DNA from: Gemmatimonadota bacterium
GTDB taxonomy: Bacteria; Gemmatimonadota; Gemmatimonadetes; Gemmatimonadales; GWC2-71-9
Length of the DNA stretch: 8,292 bases
Assembly: GCA_003221985.1 (NCBI GenBank)
Contig: QHUQ01000199.1
Location: 1 to 8,292 of the forward strand
Direction: 5' to 3'
Part shown: piece by piece, positions 1-7,104 of the stretch
Position numbering within the stretch: the stretch's first letter is position 1
How the letters are laid out: every line of letters starts with the position of its first letter
The notes under the pieces: generated by a model
Databases searched by the model: none
What the model saw: the letters and a program-made list of their open reading frames with translations, nothing else
What the model was told of the DNA's origin: nothing
Position numbers and translations under genes: made by a program

Positions 1-1482
1 CGGGCTGGCGCCGCAATGCAACTCGACCTGTTCCGCCACCTGCTCGGGCTCTCGCTCGGCTTCTTCAGCCGCCAGCGCACGGGCGAGCTCGTCTCTCGGC
101 TCGATGAGGACACGCGGGCGACGAGCGCCGGCCTCGAAACCGTGGCGTGCACGCTGCTGTCGGCGCCCCTCCTCGTCCTCTTCTACGGATACCTCCTGGT
201 GCGGACGAGCCCGACCCTCGTCGTCGCGGCCCTCGGCGCGGCGGCGCTCCATTACGGGGTCACGCGCGGGATCCGCGGGCCGATCCGGCGATTCGCCACC
301 GACCAGTTCACGGTTTTCGCCGACCTCGTGGCCCGGCTTCAAGAGACCATCCTCTCGGTGCGCGTTGTGAAGTCGTTCGCCGCGGAGCGGTTCGAGGCGG
401 TACGGCTCGGCGCGATCCTCCGGAAGGTCCTCCGGGTCAACGTGAAGTACGGCGCCTACAAGCACGCGGAGGAGCCGGCGCGGACCGCGGTCGGCTACGT
501 CGTGGAGGCGGGGATCGTGCTCCTGGCGGCCCGCGAGCTCCTCGGCGGACGCCTCGCGGTGCCGACCTTCTTTCTGTTCCTCTATGTGGGGCGCGCCGTC
601 CTGACGCAGATCAGCGCGCTCGCGAGCGCGTACACGCAGATCCAGGCGACGCTCGCGGCGTCCACACGGATCGCCGAGCTTTTTACCGTCGTGCCCGAGG
701 TGAAGGACGGGCCCGAGACGATCACGGAGTTCCGCGACCGGATCGCCGTCCGCGACGTATCGTTCGACTACGGAGGCGAGCGCGTGCTGGAGGGCGTGAG
801 CTTCGAGGTCCGGAAGGGGGAGATCGTCGCCCTGGTCGGGCCGAGCGGCGTCGGCAAGTCGACGCTCGCGGACCTGATCCTGCGTCTGTACGATCCCGTG
901 TCGGGCGCGGTCACGATCGACGACCGCGACCTGCGTACGCTGCGCCAGGAGCCCTACCGGCGCCTCTTCGGCGTCGTGCCCCAGGAGGCCCTCCTCTTCA
1001 ACGCGACCATTCGCGAGAACATCGCGTACGGGCGCGAGAACCTCACGGACGCGGACATCATGCGGGCGGCGCAGATCGCGAACGCCCACGACTTCATCGG
1101 CGAGTTCCCCGACGGCTACGAGACGGTCGCCGGCGACCGCGGCGTCCGCCTCTCGGGCGGCCAACGCCAGCGCGTGGCGCTCGCGCGGGCGATCGCCGGG
1201 CGGCCGCCGATCCTGCTCCTGGACGAGGCGACGAGCTCGCTCGACAGCGAGTCCGAGCGGCTCGTGCAGCAGGCGATCGACCGCGTCATCCAGGGCGCCA
1301 CGTCGATCGTCATCGCCCATCGGCTCTCGACCATCCTCCACGCGGACAGGATCGTCGTCTTGAACCGCGGTCGAGTCGACGCGGTGGGCCGGCACGCCGA
1401 GCTGCTCTCCGCCAGCGAGACGTACAGCCGGCTGTACCGGTACCAGTTCAACGAGGCCGAGCTGACGAAGGAGCTGACGTGA
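1..1482 (+). CDS. ABC half-transporter, permease-ATPase (MsbA/PglK-like), 5'-truncated
   Basis: This is an exporter-type ABC half-transporter that should dimerise in the inner membrane and move a lipid-linked glycan, lipid or similar substrate by ATP hydrolysis. The frame is open from base 1. The ATG at 16 is probably internal, because the family's first transmembrane helices are missing and the text from there (LFRHLLGLSLGFF, then RTGELVSRL) matches the middle of the membrane domain. Numbering from that Met, hydrophobic helices lie near 42-82 and 160-200. The ATPase has Walker A GPSGVGKS (275-282), Q-loop VVPQE (320-324), signature LSGGQ (379-383), Walker B ILLLDE (399-404) and the H-loop His in IAHRLST (H435), so it looks catalytically intact. 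Its stop overlaps the next ATG by one base (TGATG). The glycan genes downstream favour a PglK/MsbA-like flippase role, which is inference. A peptide exporter cannot be excluded because the N-terminus is not visible. Confidence 0.94.
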   Translation, partial: RAGAAMQLDLFRHLLGLSLGFFSRQRTGELVSRLDEDTRATSAGLETVACTLLSAPLLVLFYGYLLVRTSPTLVVAALGAAALHYGVTRGIRGPIRRFATDQFTVFADLVARLQETILSVRVVKSFAAERFEAVRLGAILRKVLRVNVKYGAYKHAEEPARTAVGYVVEAGIVLLAARELLGGRLAVPTFFLFLYVGRAVLTQISALASAYTQIQATLAASTRIAELFTVVPEVKDGPETITEFRDRIAVRDVSFDYGGERVLEGVSFEVRKGEIVALVGPSGVGKSTLADLILRLYDPVSGAVTIDDRDLRTLRQEPYRRLFGVVPQEALLFNATIRENIAYGRENLTDADIMRAAQIANAHDFIGEFPDGYETVAGDRGVRLSGGQRQRVALARAIAGRPPILLLDEATSSLDSESERLVQQAIDRVIQGATSIVIAHRLSTILHADRIVVLNRGRVDAVGRHAELLSASETYSRLYRYQFNEAELTKELT

Positions 1483-1661
1483 TGACGGAGTTCCTCAAGG
1501 GCAACTACGAACTCACGGTCAAGATCGAAGAGCCTGCGGACGAGGCCGAGACCTCCGCGACGGAGGAGTTCGAGAAGAAGGCGTTGTCCCGGCTCGGCGG
1601 GAGCATTTGCTTCGTGCGGAAGAAAGGCTTCCTCTGGAACGGCGACACCCCCGAGAAGTGA
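1482..1661 (+). CDS. Unrecognised 59-residue protein between ABC transporter and Maf-like gene
   Basis: I do not recognise this protein. The ATG at 1482 overlaps the transporter stop by one base, and its own TGA (1659-1661) overlaps the next gene's ATG in the same way, so it sits in the coupled chain and is probably translated. The 59 residues fall in two parts. The acidic N-terminal half (about 1-35) contains ELTVKIEEPADEAE and TEEFEKK. The C-terminal part (36-59) is more basic, runs LGGSICFVRKKGFLWNGD, and has a single cysteine (C43). There is no signal peptide or membrane segment. It could be a small accessory protein of the glycan pathway, a carrier-like or regulatory peptide, or a modified-peptide precursor. 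The Gly-Gly pair at 39-40 recalls a processing site, but the residues around it do not fit the usual double-glycine leader spacing. Its reality rests on the gene junctions, not on homology. Confidence 0.6.
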   Translation: MTEFLKGNYELTVKIEEPADEAETSATEEFEKKALSRLGGSICFVRKKGFLWNGDTPEK

Positions 1662-2665
1662 TGGAGCTCGGCCGCCGGATCGCCAGCCGGCTCACGGAAG
1701 CCACCTTCGAGCGGGTGGCCGCGGTCGGGCTCGCAAACGCTGAGCGAAACCAGAGGGTGATCCGCCACTCGATTCTCGAGTTGGCGGAGGCGTCTCTTGG
1801 GGAGGGGAATTCAGCGGTCGTGGTCGCGGCCGGACCGAGTCTGCACCGTCGCCGAAGCCTCGAGCGCCTCAAAGCATCAGCGTTCACTGGGACGATCGTC
1901 GCGGTGGACGGCGCCCTCGGCGCCTGCCTCCGCCACGGCGTGACTCCGCACGTGGTCGTTACCGTGGACCCGCACGCCGAGCGCATCGTGCGCTGGTTCG
2001 GGGATCCAATGCTCGTGGCCCCGCCGCGCGATGACTACTTCCGGCGCCAGGAAATGGATCCCGCGCATGCGCATGACGAAATCATGGCGAACCGGGTCCT
2101 CATCGAGCTGGTCGACCGCTGCGGCCCCGGGATGAAGGTCGCGATTGCCACGTCTGCCGCGCCAGCGGTGGTGGATCGCTGCGAGAAGGCAGGAATGACG
2201 CTCTACTGGTGGAACCCGATGTACGACGATTACGACCGGCCTGGGAGCCTGTCGCGCCGGCTCCACGCCATGAACGGGCTGCCTTGCCTGAACGGCGGTG
2301 GCAACGTGGGCACGGCCGCATGGGTCGTGACCCACGCGGTGCTCGGCAAGACGCGCGTCGGGTTGCTTGGCATGGACTTCGGCTACGTGCCCGGCACGCC
2401 ATACGCGCGGACGCAATACTACCCCGAGCTCCGTGAGCTTTTGGGCGACGGGTTCGCCGAGGCGTTCATCCATGTGGAGAATCCGTTCGTCAGCGAGACG
2501 TGGCTCACCGACCCGGCCTACTACTGGTTCCGGGACGTGTTCCTCGAGATGGCCGGCGACGCGGGCTGCGAGACCTTCAACTGCACCGAGGGCGGCATCC
2601 TCTTCGGCGCGAACGTGCCGATGGCTGCGCTCGAGACGTTCGTCGCCGGCGGGGGCCGGCCGTGA
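1661..2665 (+). CDS. DUF115 / MptE-like (Maf-type) protein, candidate nonulosonate glycosyltransferase
   Basis: The protein has 334 residues from the ATG at 1661, which overlaps the preceding stop (TGATG). A TTG at 1607 would extend it by 18 residues into the previous gene and is less likely. Family motifs visible are VVVAAGPSL (53-61), AVDGALGACLRHGVTPHVVV (81-100) followed by TVDPH (101-105), GGGNVGTAAWVV (212-223), VGLLGMDFGY (233-242) and a late NCTEGGILFG (307-316). These are hallmarks of the DUF115/MptE-like domain. Known members are archaeal MptE (a pterin pyrophosphokinase) and bacterial Maf proteins, which are implicated in glycosylating flagellin with nonulosonic acids and whose core resembles sialyltransferases. 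A CMP-nonulosonate synthetase and NeuD downstream favour the Maf-like glycosyltransferase role. No flagellin is present, so the acceptor is unknown. At 334 residues it is shorter than full flagellar Maf proteins and is essentially the core domain. Confidence 0.88.
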   Translation: MELGRRIASRLTEATFERVAAVGLANAERNQRVIRHSILELAEASLGEGNSAVVVAAGPSLHRRRSLERLKASAFTGTIVAVDGALGACLRHGVTPHVVVTVDPHAERIVRWFGDPMLVAPPRDDYFRRQEMDPAHAHDEIMANRVLIELVDRCGPGMKVAIATSAAPAVVDRCEKAGMTLYWWNPMYDDYDRPGSLSRRLHAMNGLPCLNGGGNVGTAAWVVTHAVLGKTRVGLLGMDFGYVPGTPYARTQYYPELRELLGDGFAEAFIHVENPFVSETWLTDPAYYWFRDVFLEMAGDAGCETFNCTEGGILFGANVPMAALETFVAGGGRP

Positions 2666-3600
2666 CCGAGCGGGAGCACGTCCGGCGGTACTTCTCGGAC
2701 TCCGCGCACACGTGGCTCGCGCGCGCCTACGGCGAGGACGAAGACCCGCTGGCGTATCCGGTTGGCGCGCAGCGGCTCCGCCTGGCGATGAACGCGGTGC
2801 GCGATCGCCTGGGCGAGGCCCGGGGCCGGCTCCTCGACCTCGGCTGCGGCGGAGGCGATCTCTGCTTGCACGCCGCCCGGCTGGGATTCGACGCCACTGG
2901 CGTCGACGCTGCCGAAGGCATGATCGCCGAGGCCGAGGCGCGACGTTCCACGCTCCCGGCCGACGTCCGCGAGCGCGTGAGCTTCAAGGTCGCCGACATC
3001 CTCGGGAATGGGCTCGCCACCGCGTCGGCCGACGCGGTGACCGCGATCGGTGTCCTCGAGTACCTCGAGGAAGACGCCGCCTTCTTCGCAGAGGCCGCGC
3101 GTCTCCTGCGCGTGGGCGGGGCGCTCGTCGTGTCGTGCCGCAACCGGCTCTTCAACATGGTGAGCGGCAATGAGTACACACTTAAGGAAGTCGAGGCCGG
3201 GGCCGTGCCGACGCTCCTCGCCGAGCTGTCGGCCTTCCGGCCCGACGAGAGCATCTGTCCGCTGCTCACTACGGTGGTGGCGAAGCTGCGCGAGGCTCTA
3301 CCGGATCTCGAGCGTGCGTTAGCGAAGGACGCGGCGGGGGCGCGCGGGCCCGCCGACACGCTCCGGGCGTTCGGGCGGCACCGGCGGCAACACACACCTT
3401 CAGGGCTCGCGGCCTCGGCCGCGGCTGCCGGCTTCTCTCGTCCGCGGTTCTTTGGCGTGCACCCGCACGTGCTGACGCCGGCGCTCGAGTCGCTGGTGCC
3501 GCGCTTCTACAACCGGCTCACGGCAGTGCTTGAGCCGCTCGAATCGACGCCTGCGAGCCTTGGCTGGAGCTCGGCGTTCCTGGGGGTGTTCACGCGGTGA
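2662..3600 (+). CDS. Class I SAM-dependent methyltransferase
   Basis: The protein has 312 residues from the GTG at 2662, which overlaps the previous stop by four bases (GTGA). Upstream in-frame sequence exists but lies wholly within the preceding gene, so this start is preferred. The Rossmann-type SAM site is clear: motif I LLDLGCGGG (57-65), an acidic residue after strand 2 in TGVDAAEGM (79-87; D82), the post-strand-4 segment IGVLEYLEED (129-138), and LLRVGGALVVSC (148-159), the usual strand-5 approach. The C-terminal half (about 165-312) is an extra helical or substrate-recognition region that I cannot assign to a specific substrate. It probably O- or N-methylates a sugar or lipid-linked intermediate made by the neighbouring genes. 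This substrate guess is from context only; the methyltransferase fold itself is certain. Confidence 0.92.
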   Translation: MTEREHVRRYFSDSAHTWLARAYGEDEDPLAYPVGAQRLRLAMNAVRDRLGEARGRLLDLGCGGGDLCLHAARLGFDATGVDAAEGMIAEAEARRSTLPADVRERVSFKVADILGNGLATASADAVTAIGVLEYLEEDAAFFAEAARLLRVGGALVVSCRNRLFNMVSGNEYTLKEVEAGAVPTLLAELSAFRPDESICPLLTTVVAKLREALPDLERALAKDAAGARGPADTLRAFGRHRRQHTPSGLAASAAAAGFSRPRFFGVHPHVLTPALESLVPRFYNRLTAVLEPLESTPASLGWSSAFLGVFTR

Positions 3601-4586
3601 GCGCGCTGACGATTGTGATGTATCACTACATCCGCGACCTCGCGCGGAGCCGCTATCCGGGGCTGAAGGCTCTCACGGTGAAGGCGTTCGAGGGCCAGCT
3701 GGACTACATCATCCAGCACTACCGAGTCTGCGCCGTGCAGGACGTCGTCGCGGCCAGGCGAGGCGAACGCCGGCTCCCGCCGAACGCGTGCCTCCTCACG
3801 TTCGACGACGGGTTCCTCGACCACTTCACGACAGCGCTCCCGCGTCTGCTCGATCGCGGGCTGCCCGCCAGTTTCTATCCGCCCGCCGTGCCCGTCGAGG
3901 GAGGGCGCGTACTCGACACCCACAAGATCCACTTTATCCTGGCGGCGTGCCCCGACCGTGCGAAGCTCGCCCGTCAACTCCTCGATATGATCGAGGGCTG
4001 GCGCGGGGACGTCGCGCTGCCGCCGACCGACGCGCTCTGGCGGCAGCACGCGGTGGGCTCACGCTTCGATGGGCCGGAGGTTGTCTTCGTCAAGCGCGTG
4101 CTACAGCGCGGCCTGCCCACCGACGTCCGGTCGGTCTTGACGCAGCGCCTGTTTGAGGAGTTTGTGGGCGTGGACGTGCGGGCGTTCGCGCAAGAGCTCT
4201 ATATGGATCTGGAACAGTTGCGTTGCCTGCGGCGGCTTGGGATGGACGTGGGCGGGCACGGCGCAGAGCACGTGTGGCTCGACGCGCTTGATCGGCGGGC
4301 GCAGGACGCTGAAATCTCCCGGACGCTCGCGTTCCTCGCACGGGTCCACGGGGGCGTCCCCGTGGACTGGGTGATGTGCTATCCGTTCGGCAGCTACGAC
4401 GAGACCACCCTCGAGCTCCTGCGGAGTCGTGGCTGCGCGCTTGGGCTGACGACGCGCGCGGCCGTGGCGCCCGACCTGGGCCGGCCGCTCGAGCTGCCCC
4501 GGCTCGACACCAACGACTTGCCGACGTCGGCGACCGCCGAGCCGGGAGCATGGACCGTCGAGGCCCTTCGAGGTGGACATGGCTAA
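3597..4586 (+). CDS. Polysaccharide deacetylase (NodB/CE4 family)
   Basis: The protein has 329 residues from the GTG at 3597 in a GTGA overlap with the preceding stop. It is predicted to remove an acyl group, typically N-acetyl, from a sugar by a metal-dependent mechanism. Visible are motif 1 TFDDG (68-72; D70 likely base, D71 metal ligand), motif 2 HGAEH (221-225; H221 and H225 metal ligands) and motif 3 YPFGSYD (262-268). The metal triad is complete. The first and second motifs are about 150 residues apart, much more than in compact NodB enzymes. The insert (about 95-205) carries DTHKIHFILA, recalling the longer deacetylases of surface-polysaccharide clusters. In motif 2 the usual Ser/Thr after the first His is Gly. 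No signal peptide is seen, so it probably acts in the cytoplasm on a nucleotide- or lipid-linked precursor. The stop TAA lies inside the next gene. Confidence 0.92.
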   Translation: MSALTIVMYHYIRDLARSRYPGLKALTVKAFEGQLDYIIQHYRVCAVQDVVAARRGERRLPPNACLLTFDDGFLDHFTTALPRLLDRGLPASFYPPAVPVEGGRVLDTHKIHFILAACPDRAKLARQLLDMIEGWRGDVALPPTDALWRQHAVGSRFDGPEVVFVKRVLQRGLPTDVRSVLTQRLFEEFVGVDVRAFAQELYMDLEQLRCLRRLGMDVGGHGAEHVWLDALDRRAQDAEISRTLAFLARVHGGVPVDWVMCYPFGSYDETTLELLRSRGCALGLTTRAAVAPDLGRPLELPRLDTNDLPTSATAEPGAWTVEALRGGHG

Positions 4587-6123
4587 GGTGCTCTTCGTGA
4601 ATCCCGTCATCCGCGAGGAGGACGACCCGCGACACGTGCCGTACGGCATCGCACTGCTCGCCGCGATCGTTGTCCGGGAAGGTCATCGCGTCCAGGTGTA
4701 CGACGCGAACGCGTGGCGCGCCTCCGACGCAGTGCTCGCCCAGGTCCTGAAGGCCGACCGCTGGGACGTCGTCGCCGTCGGCGGTATCACGACCGCCTAC
4801 CGGTCGATTAAGCACATCGTCGCGATGGCGCGGGCGCTGGCGCCGCAGGCGCTGATCGTGGCCGGCGGCGGGTTCGTGACTAGCATGCCGCACGACATTA
4901 TGCGGCTCATGCCGGAGATCGATGTCAGCGTCGTGGGCGAGGCGTTCGTCTCCTTCGTGGAGGTGCTCCGGCGGCTCGACGCCGCGAATCGGGACTGGGC
5001 CCCCGTGCGAGGGCTCGTCTGGCGCGATCCCGCGGGCGGGTCGCACCTCAACCCGGAGCAGCCACTCTTGCGCGATCTGGACTTGCTGCCGTACCCGGCT
5101 TGGGAGTTTTTTCCGCTCGATATCTACTTCAAGAACAGCATGGCGCTCTTCTCCGAGGAGGGGATGCTCGCGCGCCGGCGGCTCGACGTCAACGCGAGCT
5201 ACGGCTGCTCGTTGATCTGCCGGTTCTGCTTCCACCTCGGGATCGCCGGCGACATGGAGCAGGTCGAGCGCGATGGCGAGCGAGACGTGACCTTCACGTA
5301 CAAGCGCGTGATCCGCTACCACAGCCCACGCTACGTCGTCAGCCTGGTGAAGTACGCCCGCGAGCGGTTCGGCGTCGACTTCATCGCCTTCCTCGATGAA
5401 AACCTCATGACGATGCACCAGTCATCGGGCAAGAAGTGGCTGACCGAGATCGCGCGCCTCTGGATCGACGAGGGGCTCCAGCCGCAGTGCGTCCGGGAGG
5501 GGGTGCCCCACGATCCCGCGCGCTGCTCCGGAGTTCACTGGGGCGGCACCAGCCACGCGACGCTCGTCAACCGGGAGCTCCTTTCGCTCCTGAAGCAGTC
5601 GGGCTGCGCGCACCTGCTCTACGGATACGAGAGCTTTTCAGGCCGCGTTCTCAAGACCATCGGCAAGGGGGCGACGCCGGAAACGAACGAGCGGTCGCTC
5701 CGCTGGACGCTCGAGGCGGGGATCCGTCCGATCCCGAATCAGATGGTCGGCTTCCCAGACGAAGACTTCGACTCGATCCGTGACAACGTCCTCGCCTGGA
5801 ACCGGCTCGGGCTCAACGTCAAGCCATTTTTCGCGACGCCCTACCCGGGCACGGAGTGGTACCAGAAGTACAAGAGCCGGATCCTCCGGCAGTACGGCGG
5901 CGACCTCGAGGCGTTCCTCCTAGACCTTGGCGACGCGACGCGCGTGACTGCGGTCATCTCTCAGAAGTTCAACGCTGTCGAGCTCTACGGACTCCGTGAG
6001 CTCATGGTCCTACGCGACCTCAAGCGCATCGCCGAATACGAAGCGGAATGGAATCGGCTGCACCCAGAGGCGACCGGTGCCAAGGACCCGGCGCTGGCGC
6101 GCGCGCACACAACGCTCGCATGA
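4579..6123 (+). CDS. B12-binding-domain radical SAM enzyme
   Basis: The protein has 514 residues from the ATG at 4579. A GTG two codons upstream (4573) is an alternative start. MAKVLFVNPV is the usual beginning for this family, which supports the ATG. The N-terminal ~150 residues form a cobalamin-binding-type domain (PYGIALLAAIVVREGHRV, then VVAVGGITTAY, LIVAGGGFVTS and VVGEAFVSF). The radical SAM core follows with CSLICRFC (C210, C214, C217; the CxxxCxxC iron-sulfur motif), then FLDENLM (271-277), YGYES (348-352), QMVGFPDEDFDSI (388-400) and the PYPGTEWY tail motif (421-428). Family members carry out methylations at unactivated carbons, cyclisations and rearrangements; the reaction here cannot be read from sequence. 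The segment around 304-330 (CVREGVPHDPARCSGVHWGG) adds two cysteines, C304 and C316, not part of the core motif. It overlaps the deacetylase by eight bases and ends in an ATGA overlap with the oxidoreductase. A tailoring role on the glycan is inferred from context. Confidence 0.92.
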   Translation: MAKVLFVNPVIREEDDPRHVPYGIALLAAIVVREGHRVQVYDANAWRASDAVLAQVLKADRWDVVAVGGITTAYRSIKHIVAMARALAPQALIVAGGGFVTSMPHDIMRLMPEIDVSVVGEAFVSFVEVLRRLDAANRDWAPVRGLVWRDPAGGSHLNPEQPLLRDLDLLPYPAWEFFPLDIYFKNSMALFSEEGMLARRRLDVNASYGCSLICRFCFHLGIAGDMEQVERDGERDVTFTYKRVIRYHSPRYVVSLVKYARERFGVDFIAFLDENLMTMHQSSGKKWLTEIARLWIDEGLQPQCVREGVPHDPARCSGVHWGGTSHATLVNRELLSLLKQSGCAHLLYGYESFSGRVLKTIGKGATPETNERSLRWTLEAGIRPIPNQMVGFPDEDFDSIRDNVLAWNRLGLNVKPFFATPYPGTEWYQKYKSRILRQYGGDLEAFLLDLGDATRVTAVISQKFNAVELYGLRELMVLRDLKRIAEYEAEWNRLHPEATGAKDPALARAHTTLA

Positions 6124-7103
6124 AGGTCGCGGTCATCGGGCTCGGATCGATCGGTCGTCGGCATCTCGGGAACCTCCGGGCGCTCGCGGTGGAGACCTTG
6201 GCGGCGTTCGACGTGGATCCCGCCCAGCGCGAGGCGGCGCGCGCGCAATTTTCCTTCGCGGAGTTCCCGGCGGCGCTCGAGGCCTCCCTCGACGGCGCTT
6301 CGGGAGTGATCATCTGCACGCCCCCGGACTCGCACCTCGCGATCGCCCGTATGGCGGCGTCGCGAGGCGCGCACCTCATGATCGAGAAGCCGCTGTCGTA
6401 TTCCGCGGATGGAATCGAGGATCTGCTCCGGTCCTGTGACGCGCGTGGGCTGCGGATCCTGACGGCGTACAACTGGCGCTACTGGCCGCCAATGCTCCTC
6501 GCGGAGAAGCTGCTGAAGGAGGGCAGGATCGGAGCCGTCCTCGCGGGGCGGACCGAATACGCGTACCACCTGACGACTCGATATCCAGGCAAGGACTATC
6601 GGCGGTTCTATATGGCTGACGCGAAGCAGGGTGGTGGCTGTCTCCTCGACGAGAGCCACGCGATTGACTACATGCGCTGGCTCCTCGGCGACATCGTCGA
6701 GGTGAGCGCCGTTGTGGAACGGGTCTCAGGGCTCGAGATCTCGACCGATGACCTCGCCGACCTCACCGTCCGGTTCGCGTCCGGCGCCATTGGGAACCTC
6801 CATATGAACCTCTTCGCGTGGAACGTCCACAGTCACATCGAGATCTTGGGAGAGGCCGGCGTGCTCCAGTGGAGGCGCTTCGAGAACGAGGTGCGTGTCT
6901 TCGACCCGAAGGCGAACCGCTGGGAGGTCTACCCCTTCACCTGTCAGCTCAACGACATGTACGTGGACGAGGCGCGCCACTTCCTGGCGTGCATTCGCGA
7001 TGAGGCCGTGCCGCGCTGCGACGGCTGGGACGGGCTCAAGACGATGCAGGTCATCGAGGCGGCCCGGCGGGCGTCCGCGGAGCGCCGCTGGGTGCGGGTC
7101 TGA
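6120..7103 (+). CDS. Gfo/Idh/MocA-family NAD(P)-dependent sugar oxidoreductase
   Basis: The protein has 327 residues from the ATG at 6120, in a four-base ATGA overlap with the radical SAM stop. An upstream in-frame ATG at 6048 would run deep inside that gene and is rejected. The N-terminal Rossmann domain begins at once with VAVIGLGSIGRRHL (3-16), followed by VIICTPPDSH (63-72) and the characteristic EKPL (89-92), whose Lys contributes to catalysis in this family. The C-terminal catalytic domain shows GGGCLLDESHAIDYMRW (171-187), with D177, H180 and D183 in the usual DxxxHxxD arrangement. Length is normal for the family. Members oxidise or epimerise sugars, inositols and nucleotide sugars at a ring hydroxyl; several act in legionaminic or sialic acid-related pathways. 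The substrate is unknown, and a role in building the NDP-sugar or nonulosonate precursor is inferred from the neighbours. Confidence 0.94.
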   Translation: MKVAVIGLGSIGRRHLGNLRALAVETLAAFDVDPAQREAARAQFSFAEFPAALEASLDGASGVIICTPPDSHLAIARMAASRGAHLMIEKPLSYSADGIEDLLRSCDARGLRILTAYNWRYWPPMLLAEKLLKEGRIGAVLAGRTEYAYHLTTRYPGKDYRRFYMADAKQGGGCLLDESHAIDYMRWLLGDIVEVSAVVERVSGLEISTDDLADLTVRFASGAIGNLHMNLFAWNVHSHIEILGEAGVLQWRRFENEVRVFDPKANRWEVYPFTCQLNDMYVDEARHFLACIRDEAVPRCDGWDGLKTMQVIEAARRASAERRWVRV

Positions 7104-7104
7104 G

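Noticed and set aside
147..1481. Long open frame on the + strand overlapping the ABC transporter in another frame
   Set aside because: It is a low-complexity Arg/Pro/Gly-rich shadow typical of high-GC DNA. Only its last 59 codons (from 1482) look like a real gene.
1607..1660. TTG start at 1607 for the DUF115 gene
   Set aside because: It would overlap the small upstream ORF by 18 codons with no family similarity in the extension, whereas the ATG at 1661 gives the TGATG junction seen at the gene before.
1482..1661. Class II bacteriocin-type double-glycine leader peptide
   Set aside because: A Gly-Gly pair is present at residues 39-40, but the hydrophobic residues fall at -3 and -6 rather than the usual -4 and -7, and no C39 peptidase domain is visible in the truncated transporter. 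Kept only as a weak hypothesis.
4090..5418. 442-codon open frame on the minus strand
   Set aside because: It is antisense to the deacetylase and radical SAM genes, both of which have clear family motifs; the antisense product has no recognisable motif.
6048..6119. ATG at 6048 as start of the oxidoreductase
   Set aside because: The extra 24 residues lie inside the radical SAM gene, and the Rossmann motif begins right after the ATG at 6120, as usual for this family.
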